Position numbers and translations under genes: made by a program
Assembly: GCF_001426685.1 (NCBI RefSeq)
Contig: NZ_LMFB01000001.1
Span: 309,985 to 373,984, forward strand
Reading direction: 5' to 3'
DNA: 64,000 nt
DNA from: Rhizobium sp. Root483D2
Lineage (GTDB): Bacteria; Pseudomonadota; Alphaproteobacteria; Rhizobiales; Rhizobiaceae
Notes under the pieces: generated by a model
Database searches by the model: none
Told to the model about the DNA's origin: nothing
Seen by the model: the letters and a program-made list of their open reading frames with translations, nothing else
In this document: piece after piece, positions 17,258 to 26,243 of the stretch
Position numbering within the stretch: the first letter of the stretch is position 1
How the letters are laid out: each line of letters opens with the position of its first letter

Positions 17258-17944
17258 TCAGGCCAGCACGATCTTATCGATCCGGCCACCGATCTGCGCG
17301 CCGATATAGAGGTTTTCATAGCATTTGGCCGGGAAACCGGCTTCCCTCATATGAAAGGCGGTCTGGTCGATGTCATAGTCGGCCCGGCGCAGCTCGATCC
17401 GCCCGTTCTCATAGGTGGCAAATGCAGCGCGCGGATCGCCGTCGCGTGGCTGGCCAACGGCGCCGGGATTGCAGAAGGTCTTGCCGTTCACGTCAAGCAG
17501 AACCTGCACATGCGTATGCCCGGCAAAGAGCGTTTCGGCCCCGGTGGGAATATCCGTTTCTGCGATCGCATAGAGATACTGATCGACCGGATCCTGCCAG
17601 CCACCGTGGACGAAACAGGTCGAGCCGTCTGTTATGGTGGACCGGGACTGGGCGAGCCATGCGACCTGATCCGGCGTGATGATACCGCGCTGATACTCGG
17701 TAATATCCGACACCAGCTTCGAGCGGGGGCAGCCCTCGCCGCTGACGATATAATGATCGTGATTGCCGAGGATGTTGACGATCCCCCTTCGGCGCAGCAG
17801 ATCGACGCATTCGCCCGGCTGGGCATAGTAACCAACGACGTCCCCGAGCGAGATGATGGTCTTGCATCCGAGCGCATCGATCTTTTCAAGCACGGCCTTC
17901 AGTGCGGGAAGGTTGCCGTGAACATCCGAAATGATCGCAATCAT
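17258..17944 (-). CDS. Calcineurin-like metallophosphoesterase (YfcE/MJ0936 type)
   Basis: 228-residue phosphoesterase. All metal ligands of the family appear in order: SDVHGN at residue 6, SLGDVVGYY, LGNHDHYI, a His in CFVHGGWQDP and the paired GHTHVQ. It is translationally coupled (ATGA) to the upstream ATP-grasp gene, so the two probably act on the same pathway. The natural substrate could be a phosphorylated glycan precursor or a small phosphodiester. Last gene of a leftward five-gene operon starting at 21722. Confidence 0.88.
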   Translation of the reverse strand: MIAIISDVHGNLPALKAVLEKIDALGCKTIISLGDVVGYYAQPGECVDLLRRRGIVNILGNHDHYIVSGEGCPRSKLVSDITEYQRGIITPDQVAWLAQSRSTITDGSTCFVHGGWQDPVDQYLYAIAETDIPTGAETLFAGHTHVQVLLDVNGKTFCNPGAVGQPRDGDPRAAFATYENGRIELRRADYDIDQTAFHMREAGFPAKCYENLYIGAQIGGRIDKIVLA

Positions 17945-18936
17945 GGTGCCACAAGGTCTTCGTAATAGCGCCAGCCACGGCCGGGGCGGATTTTGGGCGT
18001 TTCGGGTCTCTTGCCGTGCAGATAGTATTCAACTGACATCGCCGCCTCGTTATAGCCGAAGGCGGCACGCAGGGACGTGCTGCTGGAAAAGCGCGGGTTG
18101 ATCTCCAGAAGATAAGGCGTTTCGCCATCCATGCGGAACTGATAATTGGTCGGCCCCACCGGCTTGAAGATTGCCGCCAGCCGGGTCACCATGTCAGTCA
18201 GCACTTTGTGATCGACGACCTCGGCATATTGCGTGTTGCCGGCGACAGACAGTTTCCGGCGAAAAATGATCGGCGGCAGCGCGGTGCCATCGCCAAAGCC
18301 GAAAGCGCCGACGGTGAATTCCTGCTCATCGCTGCCGATGAATTTCTGAATGAGAAACGCGTCCTTGCTCTTGCGGCTCCAGTAGTTGAAATCGTCCTCG
18401 TCATGCAGGACGGCGATGCCGCGCGAACCGTTGCCCTGACGCGGCTTCAGCAAAAGCGGGAGGCCGAGTTCCCGGGCACAATCTGTCCAGCCCGCTCCGA
18501 GCCGCGCCGGAATTGCCGGCAATCCGAGCCGTTCCAGTTCCAGGCCGAAATCCCATTTATCCTGCGCCAGCTCGATGACCCCGGCATCATTGAGCACGAT
18601 GCGCGCATCGAGACCGGCAAAATCGGCCCGGTTGCGGCTGAAGAACAGAACGTCGAGTTCGAGCCCTGGCAGCACGAGATTGACGGCCTCGTCGGTCAGC
18701 AGGTTTTTCCAGAAATCGAGATAGGCGCTCGAACTTTCGTCAACAGCGGGCTTGGCAAAGAACGCATCGCACCAAAAGGGGCCAATACCGCAGGGGTCGC
18801 GATCCACACCGATGATCCGCACCGACATGCCTGACAGCCGCAGGGACCGGATGATCCCCTGCCCGATCAGCGCGCCGACTGCCGTCACCACAACGGTGAT
18901 CGTTTCGCCTGACTTTTTCACGGCACTGTTTGGCAT
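17941..18936 (-). CDS. ATP-grasp ligase-like protein in glycan cluster
   Basis: 331 residues with an N-terminal Rossmann-like domain (VVVTAVGALIGQGIIRSL) and an ATP-grasp domain: LLLKPRQGNGSRGIAV is the nucleotide loop, FIGSDEQEFTVGAFG follows, and the metal-binding end is NYQFRMDGETPYLLEINPRFSSS, quoted here in parts with LLEINPRFS as the core. It is most like the carbamoyl-phosphate synthase large-chain branch of the family. Such proteins join a carboxylate to an amine or similar nucleophile; here that could mean amidating a sugar acid or adding an amino acid to a glycan. Overlaps the phosphoesterase by ATGA. The ribosome site is weak. Confidence 0.85.
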   Translation of the reverse strand: MPNSAVKKSGETITVVVTAVGALIGQGIIRSLRLSGMSVRIIGVDRDPCGIGPFWCDAFFAKPAVDESSSAYLDFWKNLLTDEAVNLVLPGLELDVLFFSRNRADFAGLDARIVLNDAGVIELAQDKWDFGLELERLGLPAIPARLGAGWTDCARELGLPLLLKPRQGNGSRGIAVLHDEDDFNYWSRKSKDAFLIQKFIGSDEQEFTVGAFGFGDGTALPPIIFRRKLSVAGNTQYAEVVDHKVLTDMVTRLAAIFKPVGPTNYQFRMDGETPYLLEINPRFSSSTSLRAAFGYNEAAMSVEYYLHGKRPETPKIRPGRGWRYYEDLVAP

Positions 18937-18958
18937 ATCATTGCCTAGCCTATCATCG

Positions 18959-19684
18959 TCATTGCAGCTGGCCTTCCATCAGAAGCGCCACGCACAGATC
19001 CGGAAAATCGATGCCAACGCGCAGCATGGCATCGAGATTTTCCTTGAAATCGGGAAGGGTCTTCAAAACGCCGAGCGGCAGGGGTTTGAGGTAGATACCC
19101 TCTTCCAGGCTCACCGCATAACCATGGCTCTGCATTTCATGCTTGAGCGTGTCCCGGCAATATTGGCGTTTGTGGCCGAAGGCGTGGTCATTGGCATTGA
19201 GGCTGTAGATATCGTCGATCTTGCCAAGCTCGACACCAAGCCGCCGGTTCATCGATTTGGCATTGGGAACAGCCACGAAGATGCGCCCGCCCGGCTTCAA
19301 AAACGTCTTGAAGCGCTCCAAGAGCATGCCCGGATCATCCACATGCTCGAGAATGAAGCCCATGACGATGACGTCGAACCGCTCGTCGGTTTCAAATTCC
19401 TCGAAATAGGAGAAGACAACTTCACCCTTGAAGTCCGGGCTTTTCGTCTTGAACTGATCGATGACGAATTGCGAGCCTTCGATGATGACGTGCCGCTCGC
19501 AGGCAGCGTTGAACAGGCCGGGCGTAAAGCCATGGCCGATCCCCAATTCGAGGATGGAGCCAACCGAACCGAAGCGGCGGATGATGCGCTCCGGGTACCA
19601 GTTGAGGATGAGATCATTTTCGATCGCCGTTGCGGCATCCGGACGGTACTCGGTTGCGACGGCATCGAGATTTTCTGTCTTCAT
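18959..19684 (-). CDS. Class I SAM-dependent methyltransferase
   Basis: 241 residues. SAM motif I is ILELGIGHGFTPGLF; motif II/III region FDVIVMGFILEHVDDPG and a late FLKPGGRIFVAVPN are typical. The substrate is unknown; in this context it is likely a sugar or an activated sugar. The ATG at 19684 is chosen because it precedes MKTENLDAV and overlaps the WbqC-family stop (ATGA); an upstream in-frame ATG lies within that gene. Central gene of the leftward glycan operon. Confidence 0.85.
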   Translation of the reverse strand: MKTENLDAVATEYRPDAATAIENDLILNWYPERIIRRFGSVGSILELGIGHGFTPGLFNAACERHVIIEGSQFVIDQFKTKSPDFKGEVVFSYFEEFETDERFDVIVMGFILEHVDDPGMLLERFKTFLKPGGRIFVAVPNAKSMNRRLGVELGKIDDIYSLNANDHAFGHKRQYCRDTLKHEMQSHGYAVSLEEGIYLKPLPLGVLKTLPDFKENLDAMLRVGIDFPDLCVALLMEGQLQ

Positions 19685-20397
19685 TGCGTGAATTCCTTCC
19701 AACCGACAGTTCCTGAATGAATCATGGCAGCGCCCTGCGCACCACAATTGGCTATGAGGTCCAAAGCGGTCACATACGGCGTGAAATCGCCGTGCAGTTG
19801 CGGATACGCCGTGCGCTGATAGTGCATATATTCCACCGCGATACCCCGCTCCTCGAAAAGCGCGTGGTTCAGATAGGCGCGAGCGCCGTGCCCGGTGACG
19901 TAGACATCTCCTTGAAGATGACCGACGATGTCGCAGACCCGCTCGCTGCTGGCACCAGGGACAGGCAGCGTGTCCGAGGATAAAAACTGCGTCTTGTCCA
20001 AACCGAAATAGCGGGAAAGCTCCAGCATCGACCGGCGCGATACATCCGCAACCGTTGCGGCTTTCCCGGCAAAGACGCGATCGACGACATCAAGCATCTC
20101 GTCGCGAAACGGGGCCTTGCGATAGGCCTGGCGCAACATTTCGCGATGCTTGCCACGCCAATCTGTCCTGCTGTCCAAAAGCACCTCGTCTATGCGCTGG
20201 CCCAGATGGTAGTCGCGCAAAGGCAGCGTCATCCAGCCTGTACCGTTGACGCCCTTGATCTGAACCCGATTGCTGAAACTGCCCTTTGAATATTGCACAT
20301 CGTCGTAGTGAACGAAAACATCCGCCAGGCGAATCTGCTCAAGCAGACCCACCCAGGGAAAGTACATCGATTGTGAGATGACGATGGTCCGGCTCAT
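19681..20397 (-). CDS. WbqC-like family protein
   Basis: 238 residues, recognised by the opening IVISQSMYFPWVGLLEQI and VHYDDVQYSKGSFSNRVQIK, then WMTLPL. WbqC-family proteins are found in O-antigen and other surface polysaccharide loci; their biochemical role is not settled, and an acyl or aminoacyl transfer function has been suggested. The start at 20397 is preferred over in-frame ATGs further upstream because MSRTIVISQ immediately precedes the conserved strand. Its ribosome site is poor. Overlaps the methyltransferase start by four bases. Confidence 0.85.
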   Translation of the reverse strand: MSRTIVISQSMYFPWVGLLEQIRLADVFVHYDDVQYSKGSFSNRVQIKGVNGTGWMTLPLRDYHLGQRIDEVLLDSRTDWRGKHREMLRQAYRKAPFRDEMLDVVDRVFAGKAATVADVSRRSMLELSRYFGLDKTQFLSSDTLPVPGASSERVCDIVGHLQGDVYVTGHGARAYLNHALFEERGIAVEYMHYQRTAYPQLHGDFTPYVTALDLIANCGAQGAAMIHSGTVGWKEFTQ

Positions 20398-20504
20398 GAT
20401 CCGTTCAAATATTGTGCGCATGGCGCCGACATATGCGGCCATCATTGGGATCCGCAGACAGGGCCATCACAGATCCTATCGCCGAAGGCTTTCGTGGGGC
20501 TGCC

Positions 20505-21722
20505 TCACGCTGCCTTGAACGTCTCGTGCGATTTAAAGGTGAGTTCGTGCATTGGCGCGACCACCTGCTCGACCAGCTGATAGAGCTCCATCGGCGTCTC
20601 GACCCCACCGATCTCCTCATCCATCAACAGCATATCGTCGGAAATGCCCGTGAAGAAGCCGGTGTCGGGGCGATGGATATAGTCCACCGGCTTGAAATCC
20701 TTAAGATATTTGCCGCCTTTCCAGCGCGCGAAGACGGCTCTGTATCCATCCGCGATGGTTTCGTAAGCCGCACGATCATCCATCATGCTGCAGCTCAGGC
20801 CGCAGGCTTTTGCAAAATTGGCTTCCCAACCGGCGATCGGCTTGTAGCCGTACGTCGTCAAAAACCAGTTCTGCACCTGGGCGATGCAGGCGGCCAGCCC
20901 CAGAATCGATGGAAAGGGAAACGCCTTCATATGCGGGTCTTCGTCGATATTCCGGCCCGATTCGCTCATGAACAGTGCGTTGCGCTCCTTCGCGTTGGCG
21001 AGTTGCGTCAACTTGGCGGAATTGCTCTCGGCGCAGGATCCCAGCACCGAAAACGGCCGTTCCGAATAAAAAAGATGCTCTGCCGTGACGAGAACCTTGC
21101 AGACATTTTCGAAATCGACCGTCGGATATTCGGAATATTTGCCGCCGAAACGGCCCTTGATCTTGTTCATCACCTGCATGGAGACGGCGCCGTGATAGAA
21201 GCCGAACGCCATGTTGGGTGTCGCCTTGTCGCCTTTCCAGGAAAAGAACTCCCGGTAGAGCGCGGCGCGCGGGATCTTGTGGACGCCGGTTTTCAAGGGA
21301 ACGGAGACATTGCAGCGTTTTTCCCGGTTGCCCGGCCAATTATAGGTCAACCGGCTCCAGACCATCACATCGACCTTGGCATATTCGGCCTGCGTGCGTG
21401 CAATCAGGTCGGCGACATCGGGGTCGGCATAGTCGTCGTCGCCGATCATGCAGACGAATTCGCCGGTGGCGGCCTCGACGCAACGGTCCCAGTTTTCGAC
21501 CATGGACAGGACGCGGTCCACCGAAGGCAAGTATTTGACCCGTGGATCGCCCAGAATATCCTGCATGAAACCGTTCATGATCCCGGCATCATCGGAATTA
21601 TCGGCAAAAACATATTCGACATCCGTGCGCAGGTTGATCAACTGGCTTCTGATCGTTTCCTGGAAATACCGCTGGCGGTTTCGCGAGGGCACACAAATCG
21701 TCAGTTTCGGCTGGGCGAACAT
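20505..21722 (-). CDS. Family 2 glycosyltransferase
   Basis: 405-residue GT-A type transferase. It opens MFAQPKLTICVPSRNR, with the substrate region VEYVFADNSDD and the metal motif FVCMIGDDDYADPD. The start at 21722 has GGAG about seven bases upstream; a longer in-frame version starting upstream lacks this. It adds one sugar to a lipid- or glycan-linked acceptor at the cytoplasmic face of the membrane, donor unknown. It heads the leftward glycan operon and is paralogous to the protein at 14034-15161. The divergent gene is a chorismate mutase. Confidence 0.88.
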   Translation of the reverse strand: MFAQPKLTICVPSRNRQRYFQETIRSQLINLRTDVEYVFADNSDDAGIMNGFMQDILGDPRVKYLPSVDRVLSMVENWDRCVEAATGEFVCMIGDDDYADPDVADLIARTQAEYAKVDVMVWSRLTYNWPGNREKRCNVSVPLKTGVHKIPRAALYREFFSWKGDKATPNMAFGFYHGAVSMQVMNKIKGRFGGKYSEYPTVDFENVCKVLVTAEHLFYSERPFSVLGSCAESNSAKLTQLANAKERNALFMSESGRNIDEDPHMKAFPFPSILGLAACIAQVQNWFLTTYGYKPIAGWEANFAKACGLSCSMMDDRAAYETIADGYRAVFARWKGGKYLKDFKPVDYIHRPDTGFFTGISDDMLLMDEEIGGVETPMELYQLVEQVVAPMHELTFKSHETFKAA

Positions 21723-21897
21723 GAAGTTTCTCCGTTTGCCGCAGACTAGCGGCGAAGGCTTTTGCGAGGCTTGCCCGCGGCCCTTTGACATCGGCTCCGG
21801 TTTTCGGCTTTTCACGGCGCCGGTGGCTTGGTAAGCAGCGTGCTGATGCGGTCTTGCGATGCGCGCAAAGCCGCCAGGAAGACATCCGGAGACCAGC

Positions 21898-22203
21898 ATG
21901 CACAAACGTCCGGCAGACTGCACATCGATGAGCGAGATCCGCGTCGAGATCGACCGGATCGACCAGGCATTGATGGCGCTCTTTCAGGAACGCTGGGGCT
22001 ATATCGGCCGCGCGGCCGAGATCAAGAAACCGGCAGGGCTCAAGGCCGACATCCCCTCGCGCGTCGATGAAGTCCGGCTGAATGCCCGCCGGAGCGCGGA
22101 GGCGGCGGGGCTGGATCCGGATTTCTACGAAGAAATCTGGGCGCGGCTGATCCGGCATTCGATCGCGCACGAGCAGGATATTCTCGGCGAAAGCGGAAAA
22201 TAG
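21898..22203 (+). CDS. Chorismate mutase (AroQ type II)
   Basis: 101-residue all-helical enzyme. Characteristic residues: VEIDRIDQALMALFQERW in helix 1, the AAEIKK Lys, RVDEVRLNARRSAEAAGLD and the C-terminal WARLIRHSIAHEQ. It converts chorismate to prephenate for phenylalanine and tyrosine synthesis. The start at 21898 (MHKRPADC) has GGAG six bases upstream; the internal ATG at 21928 has none. It is an isolated housekeeping gene embedded between two leftward glycan operons, with no other aromatic pathway gene nearby. Confidence 0.88.
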   Translation: MHKRPADCTSMSEIRVEIDRIDQALMALFQERWGYIGRAAEIKKPAGLKADIPSRVDEVRLNARRSAEAAGLDPDFYEEIWARLIRHSIAHEQDILGESGK

Positions 22204-22295
22204 CCGCGCTCAACCGGTCTCGACGTTGGCCGCGTCGGCCTTCTTGACCGGCATTTCGGCAACGACATCGGGCAAAACGGCATGGGTGCCGTCTG

Positions 22296-23525
22296 CTACG
22301 GGTGCACCGTCAGTTCCGGCACTGCGGTCACGAACTTGCCACCCCAATCGCTGATATACGAAAGTTGCTGCCTGATTTCGGCCTGAAGGTTCCATGGCAG
22401 TATCACCACTCTTTCCGGTTTTTCAGCTTTTAGAAATTCTTCCGTAACGATTGGAATACGGCTTCCGGGAAGCAGGAAGCCCTGCTTGGCCGGGTTCTTG
22501 TCGACGACGAAGGCAAGCAGATCGGGTTTGACGCCGGAGAAATTGATCAGCGTATTGCCCTTGGCGGCTGCGCCATAGGCTGCGACTTTCAGGCCTTTTT
22601 GCCGGCTCTCGATCAGGAATGTCAGGAAGCCATCGCGCACGGTTTGCGCCGCCGCCTGGAAGCCGGTGTAGAAGGCATCGTCCAGCATGCCCGCCGCCTG
22701 CTCCTCAGCCAGCGTGGCCGCGACCGCTGCCGTCACGATGTGGGTGCCGGTATCGCTGCGCTGCGCAAACACCCGCAGGCTGCCGCCATGCCATGGCGTC
22801 GTCTCGACATCGAAGACGGACAAGCCGTTCGCCTCAAAAACGCGGTTGACCGCTGTCAGCGACAGGTAGGAATAGTGTTCGTGATAGGCGGTATCGAACT
22901 GCGCCTCGCGAACCATGTTGAGCAGGTGCGGAAACTCGAACGTCGCGACCCCGTTTTCCTTCAGCAGCCGCGCAAAGCCTGCGACGAAATCGTTGATATC
23001 GGGCACATGCGCCAGCACGTTGTTGGCAGCCGTCAGATCGGCGGAACGGCCTTGCGCAGTCAGCCTTTCGCCAAGTTCGGCGCCAAAGAATTCCTCGACA
23101 ATCTCGATGCCCTTCGCGCGCGCTGCCGCCGCCGTGCTTGCCGTCGGCTCGATGCCCAGGCAGCCAATGCCGCGCGCCTGCGCATATTGCAGCAGATAGC
23201 CGTCATTGGCGGCGACCTCGACGATATGGGAGGTCCCGTTCAGGCCGAAACGGGCCTGCATATCGGCGACATAACGTTTGGCATGATCAAGCCAGGAGGT
23301 GGAAAACGAGCTGAAATAGGCATAGCTTGAGGAAAAGAACGTTTCGCGATCGGCAAAATCCTCGGTCTGCACCAGGCGGCATTCCCGGCAGCAGCGGATC
23401 ACCAGCGGATACCAGAGTTCCGGCAGGTGGTGCGCATCGGCATTGACATAGGAATTGGACGGCGGCGCGGTGCCGAGATCCAGGAAGGGCACCATATGCG
23501 CTGATCCGCAGTGGCGGCATTTCAT
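22296..23525 (-). CDS. Sugar C-methyltransferase (NovU/TylCIII-like, zinc-binding N-terminus)
   Basis: 409 residues in three parts. The N-terminal zinc ribbon has CRHCGSAH and CCRECRLVQ; the SAM domain has IVEVAANDGYLLQYA; the C-terminal Rossmann-like domain has AAYGAAAKGNTLINF. This arrangement is that of C-methyltransferases acting on dTDP- or CDP-keto-deoxysugars. With rfbF, rfbG and the epimerase it suggests a branched or C-methylated deoxysugar. It overlaps the epimerase stop by ATGA. After its stop, another frame remains open to 22210 with a protein-like tail, so a late frameshift is possible. Confidence 0.87.
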   Translation of the reverse strand: MKCRHCGSAHMVPFLDLGTAPPSNSYVNADAHHLPELWYPLVIRCCRECRLVQTEDFADRETFFSSSYAYFSSFSTSWLDHAKRYVADMQARFGLNGTSHIVEVAANDGYLLQYAQARGIGCLGIEPTASTAAAARAKGIEIVEEFFGAELGERLTAQGRSADLTAANNVLAHVPDINDFVAGFARLLKENGVATFEFPHLLNMVREAQFDTAYHEHYSYLSLTAVNRVFEANGLSVFDVETTPWHGGSLRVFAQRSDTGTHIVTAAVAATLAEEQAAGMLDDAFYTGFQAAAQTVRDGFLTFLIESRQKGLKVAAYGAAAKGNTLINFSGVKPDLLAFVVDKNPAKQGFLLPGSRIPIVTEEFLKAEKPERVVILPWNLQAEIRQQLSYISDWGGKFVTAVPELTVHP

Positions 23526-24085
23526 GCGGCGATCCCCCGATAATCCGGTGATAGCAGCGTGTGCGCCTGATCGCGCGGCGACAGGTTGACGACCGGCAGC
23601 GGCCAGCCGATGCCAAGTGCGGGGTCCTGCGGATTGAGACCGCCCTCTGACGCCGCCGCATAGGGCTTGGAATGGGCATAGATCATGCGCACATCATCAG
23701 TCAGCGCCTGGAACCCATGCGCAAAACCTTCGGGGATCAGCAGCGAGCAGGCATTGTCTTCCGACAGTTCGACGGCGAAATGCTGAAGGAATGTCGGCGA
23801 TTGCGCCCGGATATCGACGGCGATATCGAGCACACGGCCGCGCGTACAGGTGACGAGCTTGATCTCGGCATGGGGCGGGTGCTGGAAGTGCATGCCGCGA
23901 ACCGTGCCCTTGTGGCGCGTACCGGTTTCGTTGAGCTGGGCGATATGCCCCTGCCAGCCAAAGGGAACAATATCCTCTTCGCAAAACAGCCGCGACAGGA
24001 AACCCCGGTCGTCCGACAGGGTTTTGCGGCTGATGACGGCAAGCCCCTCAAGTGGCGTGACATGCGCCGTGAACCGCGCGCTCAT
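23522..24085 (-). CDS. dTDP-4-dehydrorhamnose 3,5-epimerase family protein (RmlC-like)
   Basis: 187-residue cupin-type epimerase. Family residues are DDRGFLSRLF, the base His in KGTVRGMHFQHPP, DIAVDIRAQSPTF and IPEGFAHGFQALTDD. In rfbF/rfbG operons such proteins act on CDP-linked keto-sugars as well as dTDP ones, so I do not call it RfbC. The start at 24085 overlaps the rfbG stop (ATGA); a longer in-frame version lies inside rfbG. Third gene of the operon from 25937. Confidence 0.88.
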   Translation of the reverse strand: MSARFTAHVTPLEGLAVISRKTLSDDRGFLSRLFCEEDIVPFGWQGHIAQLNETGTRHKGTVRGMHFQHPPHAEIKLVTCTRGRVLDIAVDIRAQSPTFLQHFAVELSEDNACSLLIPEGFAHGFQALTDDVRMIYAHSKPYAAASEGGLNPQDPALGIGWPLPVVNLSPRDQAHTLLSPDYRGIAA

Positions 24086-25167
24086 CCGGCCGCCCGCAAA
24101 GGTTCGTTCCGGACGGTAAGCCCGGCAAAATCGCGGATGTCGGCAAGGCACAAATCCAGTGCCGCCTGCCCCTCGCCTTGCGATCTGTACCATTCCATGG
24201 TCCGCTTGACGGTTTCCGCGAGCCGCCAGCGCGGCTGGTAGCCGAGATCGGCGCGCGCCTTGGCGCTGTCGAGCACCAGATAACCGGCTTCATGGGGCCC
24301 GTCCGTCCCGTCGCCCAGCACCATCGCGCCGCCGCCGAAATGCCGTTCCGCCATTTTCAGGACAGAGCCGACGGAGGCCGCTTCGCCGTGATCCGGGCCG
24401 AAATTGTAGCTCTCGATGCCATCTGGCGCCTGCCACAGGCGCTCGGCCAATCCCATATAGCCGCCGAGCGGCTCAAGCACGTGCTGCCAGGGGCGCACGG
24501 CGCGCGGGCGGCGGACCTGCAAGGTGGCGCCGTCCTGCCAGGCCCGCACCGCATCGGGGATGAGCCGGTCCTGCGCCCAGTCGCCGCCGCCGATGACATT
24601 GCCGGCGCGTGCCGTGGCAAGGCCGATCCTGCGGGGTGCAAAGAACGAGGCGCGGTAGCTTGCCGCGACGATTTCCGCTGCCGCCTTGCTGGCGCTATAG
24701 GGGTCGTGGCCGCCGAGCGGATCGCTCTCCATGAAGGCAAGGCCGTTCTCGGCATTGTGGTAGACCTTATCGGTGGTCACCACCACGATCGAGCGCACAT
24801 CTTCTGAGACCCGCAGGGCGTCGAGCAGATTGGCCGTGCCGATGACGTTGATATCGTAGGTCTCGGCCGGATTGCGATAACCGGCGCGCACAAGCGCCTG
24901 GGCAGCCAGATGGAAGACGATCTGCGGCTTGGTTTTCAACACATGATGCGTCACGGCATCGCGGTCGCGAATATCGATAATGCCGGGGCCGTCCATGCCG
25001 CCGCCGAGCAGACGATGCAGCGACGGCTCTGTCTGCGGCGCAAGCGACAGGCCCGACACGTCGGCGCCCAGTTCGCGCAGCCACAGCGCCAGCCAACTGC
25101 CCTTGAAGCCGGTATGGCCGGTCACCAGAACTCTTTTGCCGCGCCAGAATTCGTTCATCATCGTCAT
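24082..25167 (-). CDS. rfbG: CDP-glucose 4,6-dehydratase
   Basis: Short-chain dehydrogenase/epimerase superfamily enzyme that makes CDP-4-keto-6-deoxyglucose. NAD loop VLVTGHTGFKGSWLALWL is diagnostic for this subgroup; catalytic residues are in VVVTTDKVY and the YSASK motif in GGHDPYSASKAAAE. 361 residues from the ATG at 25167, which overlaps the rfbF stop as TGATG; ATGs at 25161 and 25158 are alternatives, the last giving the usual MNEFWRGKRV start. Works directly after RfbF. Confidence 0.93.
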   Translation of the reverse strand: MTMMNEFWRGKRVLVTGHTGFKGSWLALWLRELGADVSGLSLAPQTEPSLHRLLGGGMDGPGIIDIRDRDAVTHHVLKTKPQIVFHLAAQALVRAGYRNPAETYDINVIGTANLLDALRVSEDVRSIVVVTTDKVYHNAENGLAFMESDPLGGHDPYSASKAAAEIVAASYRASFFAPRRIGLATARAGNVIGGGDWAQDRLIPDAVRAWQDGATLQVRRPRAVRPWQHVLEPLGGYMGLAERLWQAPDGIESYNFGPDHGEAASVGSVLKMAERHFGGGAMVLGDGTDGPHEAGYLVLDSAKARADLGYQPRWRLAETVKRTMEWYRSQGEGQAALDLCLADIRDFAGLTVRNEPLRAAG

Positions 25168-25937
25168 CACCAGGTTTTCCAGGGTGGGGCGCCGCTCTGC
25201 CACAGGTTTTCAAGATGGTTCTTGTCGCGCAGGGTATCCATCGGCTGCCAGAAGCCTTCGTGGAAATAAGCCTGCAACTCGCCGTCTCGGGCCAATCCCA
25301 TCAGGGGATCCCCTTCCCAGCTTGAATGATCCGCATCGATCCGGTCGATGACGCGGGGGGACAGCACGAAGAAGCCGCCATTGATGAAGCCGCCCTCGCC
25401 TTCGGGCTTTTCGATGAAGCCCTGGACTTCGGTGCCTTCCAGCTGCAGGGCGCCATAGCGCGCCGGGGGGCGAACGGCGGTCACCGTGGCCTGCTTTCCG
25501 TGGCTCTTGTGGAAGGCGATGGTCTTGCCGATATCGACATTGCCGACACCGTCGCCATAGGTGAAGCAGAAAGCGTCGTCATCCCTCAGGTAGGAGGCGA
25601 CCCGCTTCAACCGGCCGCCCGTCATCGAGTTTTCGCCGGTATCGACCAGCGTCACCCGCCAGTTTTCCGCGCTCTGGCGATGAAATTCGATCGAATTCTG
25701 CGACAGGTCGAAGGTGATGTCCGACATGTGCAGGCCGTAATTGGCGAAATATTCCTTGATCACATAGCCTTTGAAACCACAGCAGATGATGAAGTCACGC
25801 ACGCCATGGGCGTAGTAGAGCTTCATGATATGCCACAGGATCGGCCGGCCGCCGATCTCGATCATCGGCTTAGGCTTCAGATGCGTTTCTTCGGCAATGC
25901 GCGACCCCAGGCCGCCGGCGAGAATGACAGCTTTCAT
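25167..25937 (-). CDS. rfbF: Glucose-1-phosphate cytidylyltransferase
   Basis: Forms CDP-glucose from glucose 1-phosphate and CTP, committing glucose to the CDP-deoxysugar branch. 256 residues, typical length. N-terminal nucleotide loop [16 protein letters not shown] and [16 protein letters not shown]; later [14 protein letters not shown] holds the catalytic Asp. Strong ribosome site GGAGGGG before the ATG at 25937. First gene of the four-gene operon rfbF-rfbG-epimerase-methyltransferase. Confidence 0.95.
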   Translation of the reverse strand: MKAVILAGGLGSRIAEETHLKPKPMIEIGGRPILWHIMKLYYAHGVRDFIICCGFKGYVIKEYFANYGLHMSDITFDLSQNSIEFHRQSAENWRVTLVDTGENSMTGGRLKRVASYLRDDDAFCFTYGDGVGNVDIGKTIAFHKSHGKQATVTAVRPPARYGALQLEGTEVQGFIEKPEGEGGFINGGFFVLSPRVIDRIDADHSSWEGDPLMGLARDGELQAYFHEGFWQPMDTLRDKNHLENLWQSGAPPWKTW

Positions 25938-26243
25938 CCGCCCCTCCGCTTAAACGCCAAGACGATCGCAGGCGGAACCGGCGATGGCTGGGCGGGAGGG
26001 CGCAAAATTGCTGTTTGCGAGCGGCCGGACAGACTGGAGACGAAGCGCCACCTTTGACTGCAGAGCCCTAGGCCTTGCCGTCATAGGGTTTTTCAAACGC
26101 AAAAGCTCCATCATGCTCCGGGTCCAGTCAGCCTATTCTGACCGGCACTCTAGAGCGTGAAGCTGTCGTCAAACTGGAGCGGCGGCCGGATTTGCCGATG
26201 GCGCCCCGGCCGAAGCCGCCGAGGATGGCTCACATGCACTCTT
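25938..26243. other. 306-base gap between galE and rfbF
   Basis: No gene seen. It must hold the rfbF promoter. A near-palindrome GTCAGCCTATTCTGAC (26127-26142) occurs about 190 bases upstream of rfbF; the same sequence with one change occurs upstream of mscL at 29086-29101. No T-rich terminator for galE is evident. Confidence 0.4.
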
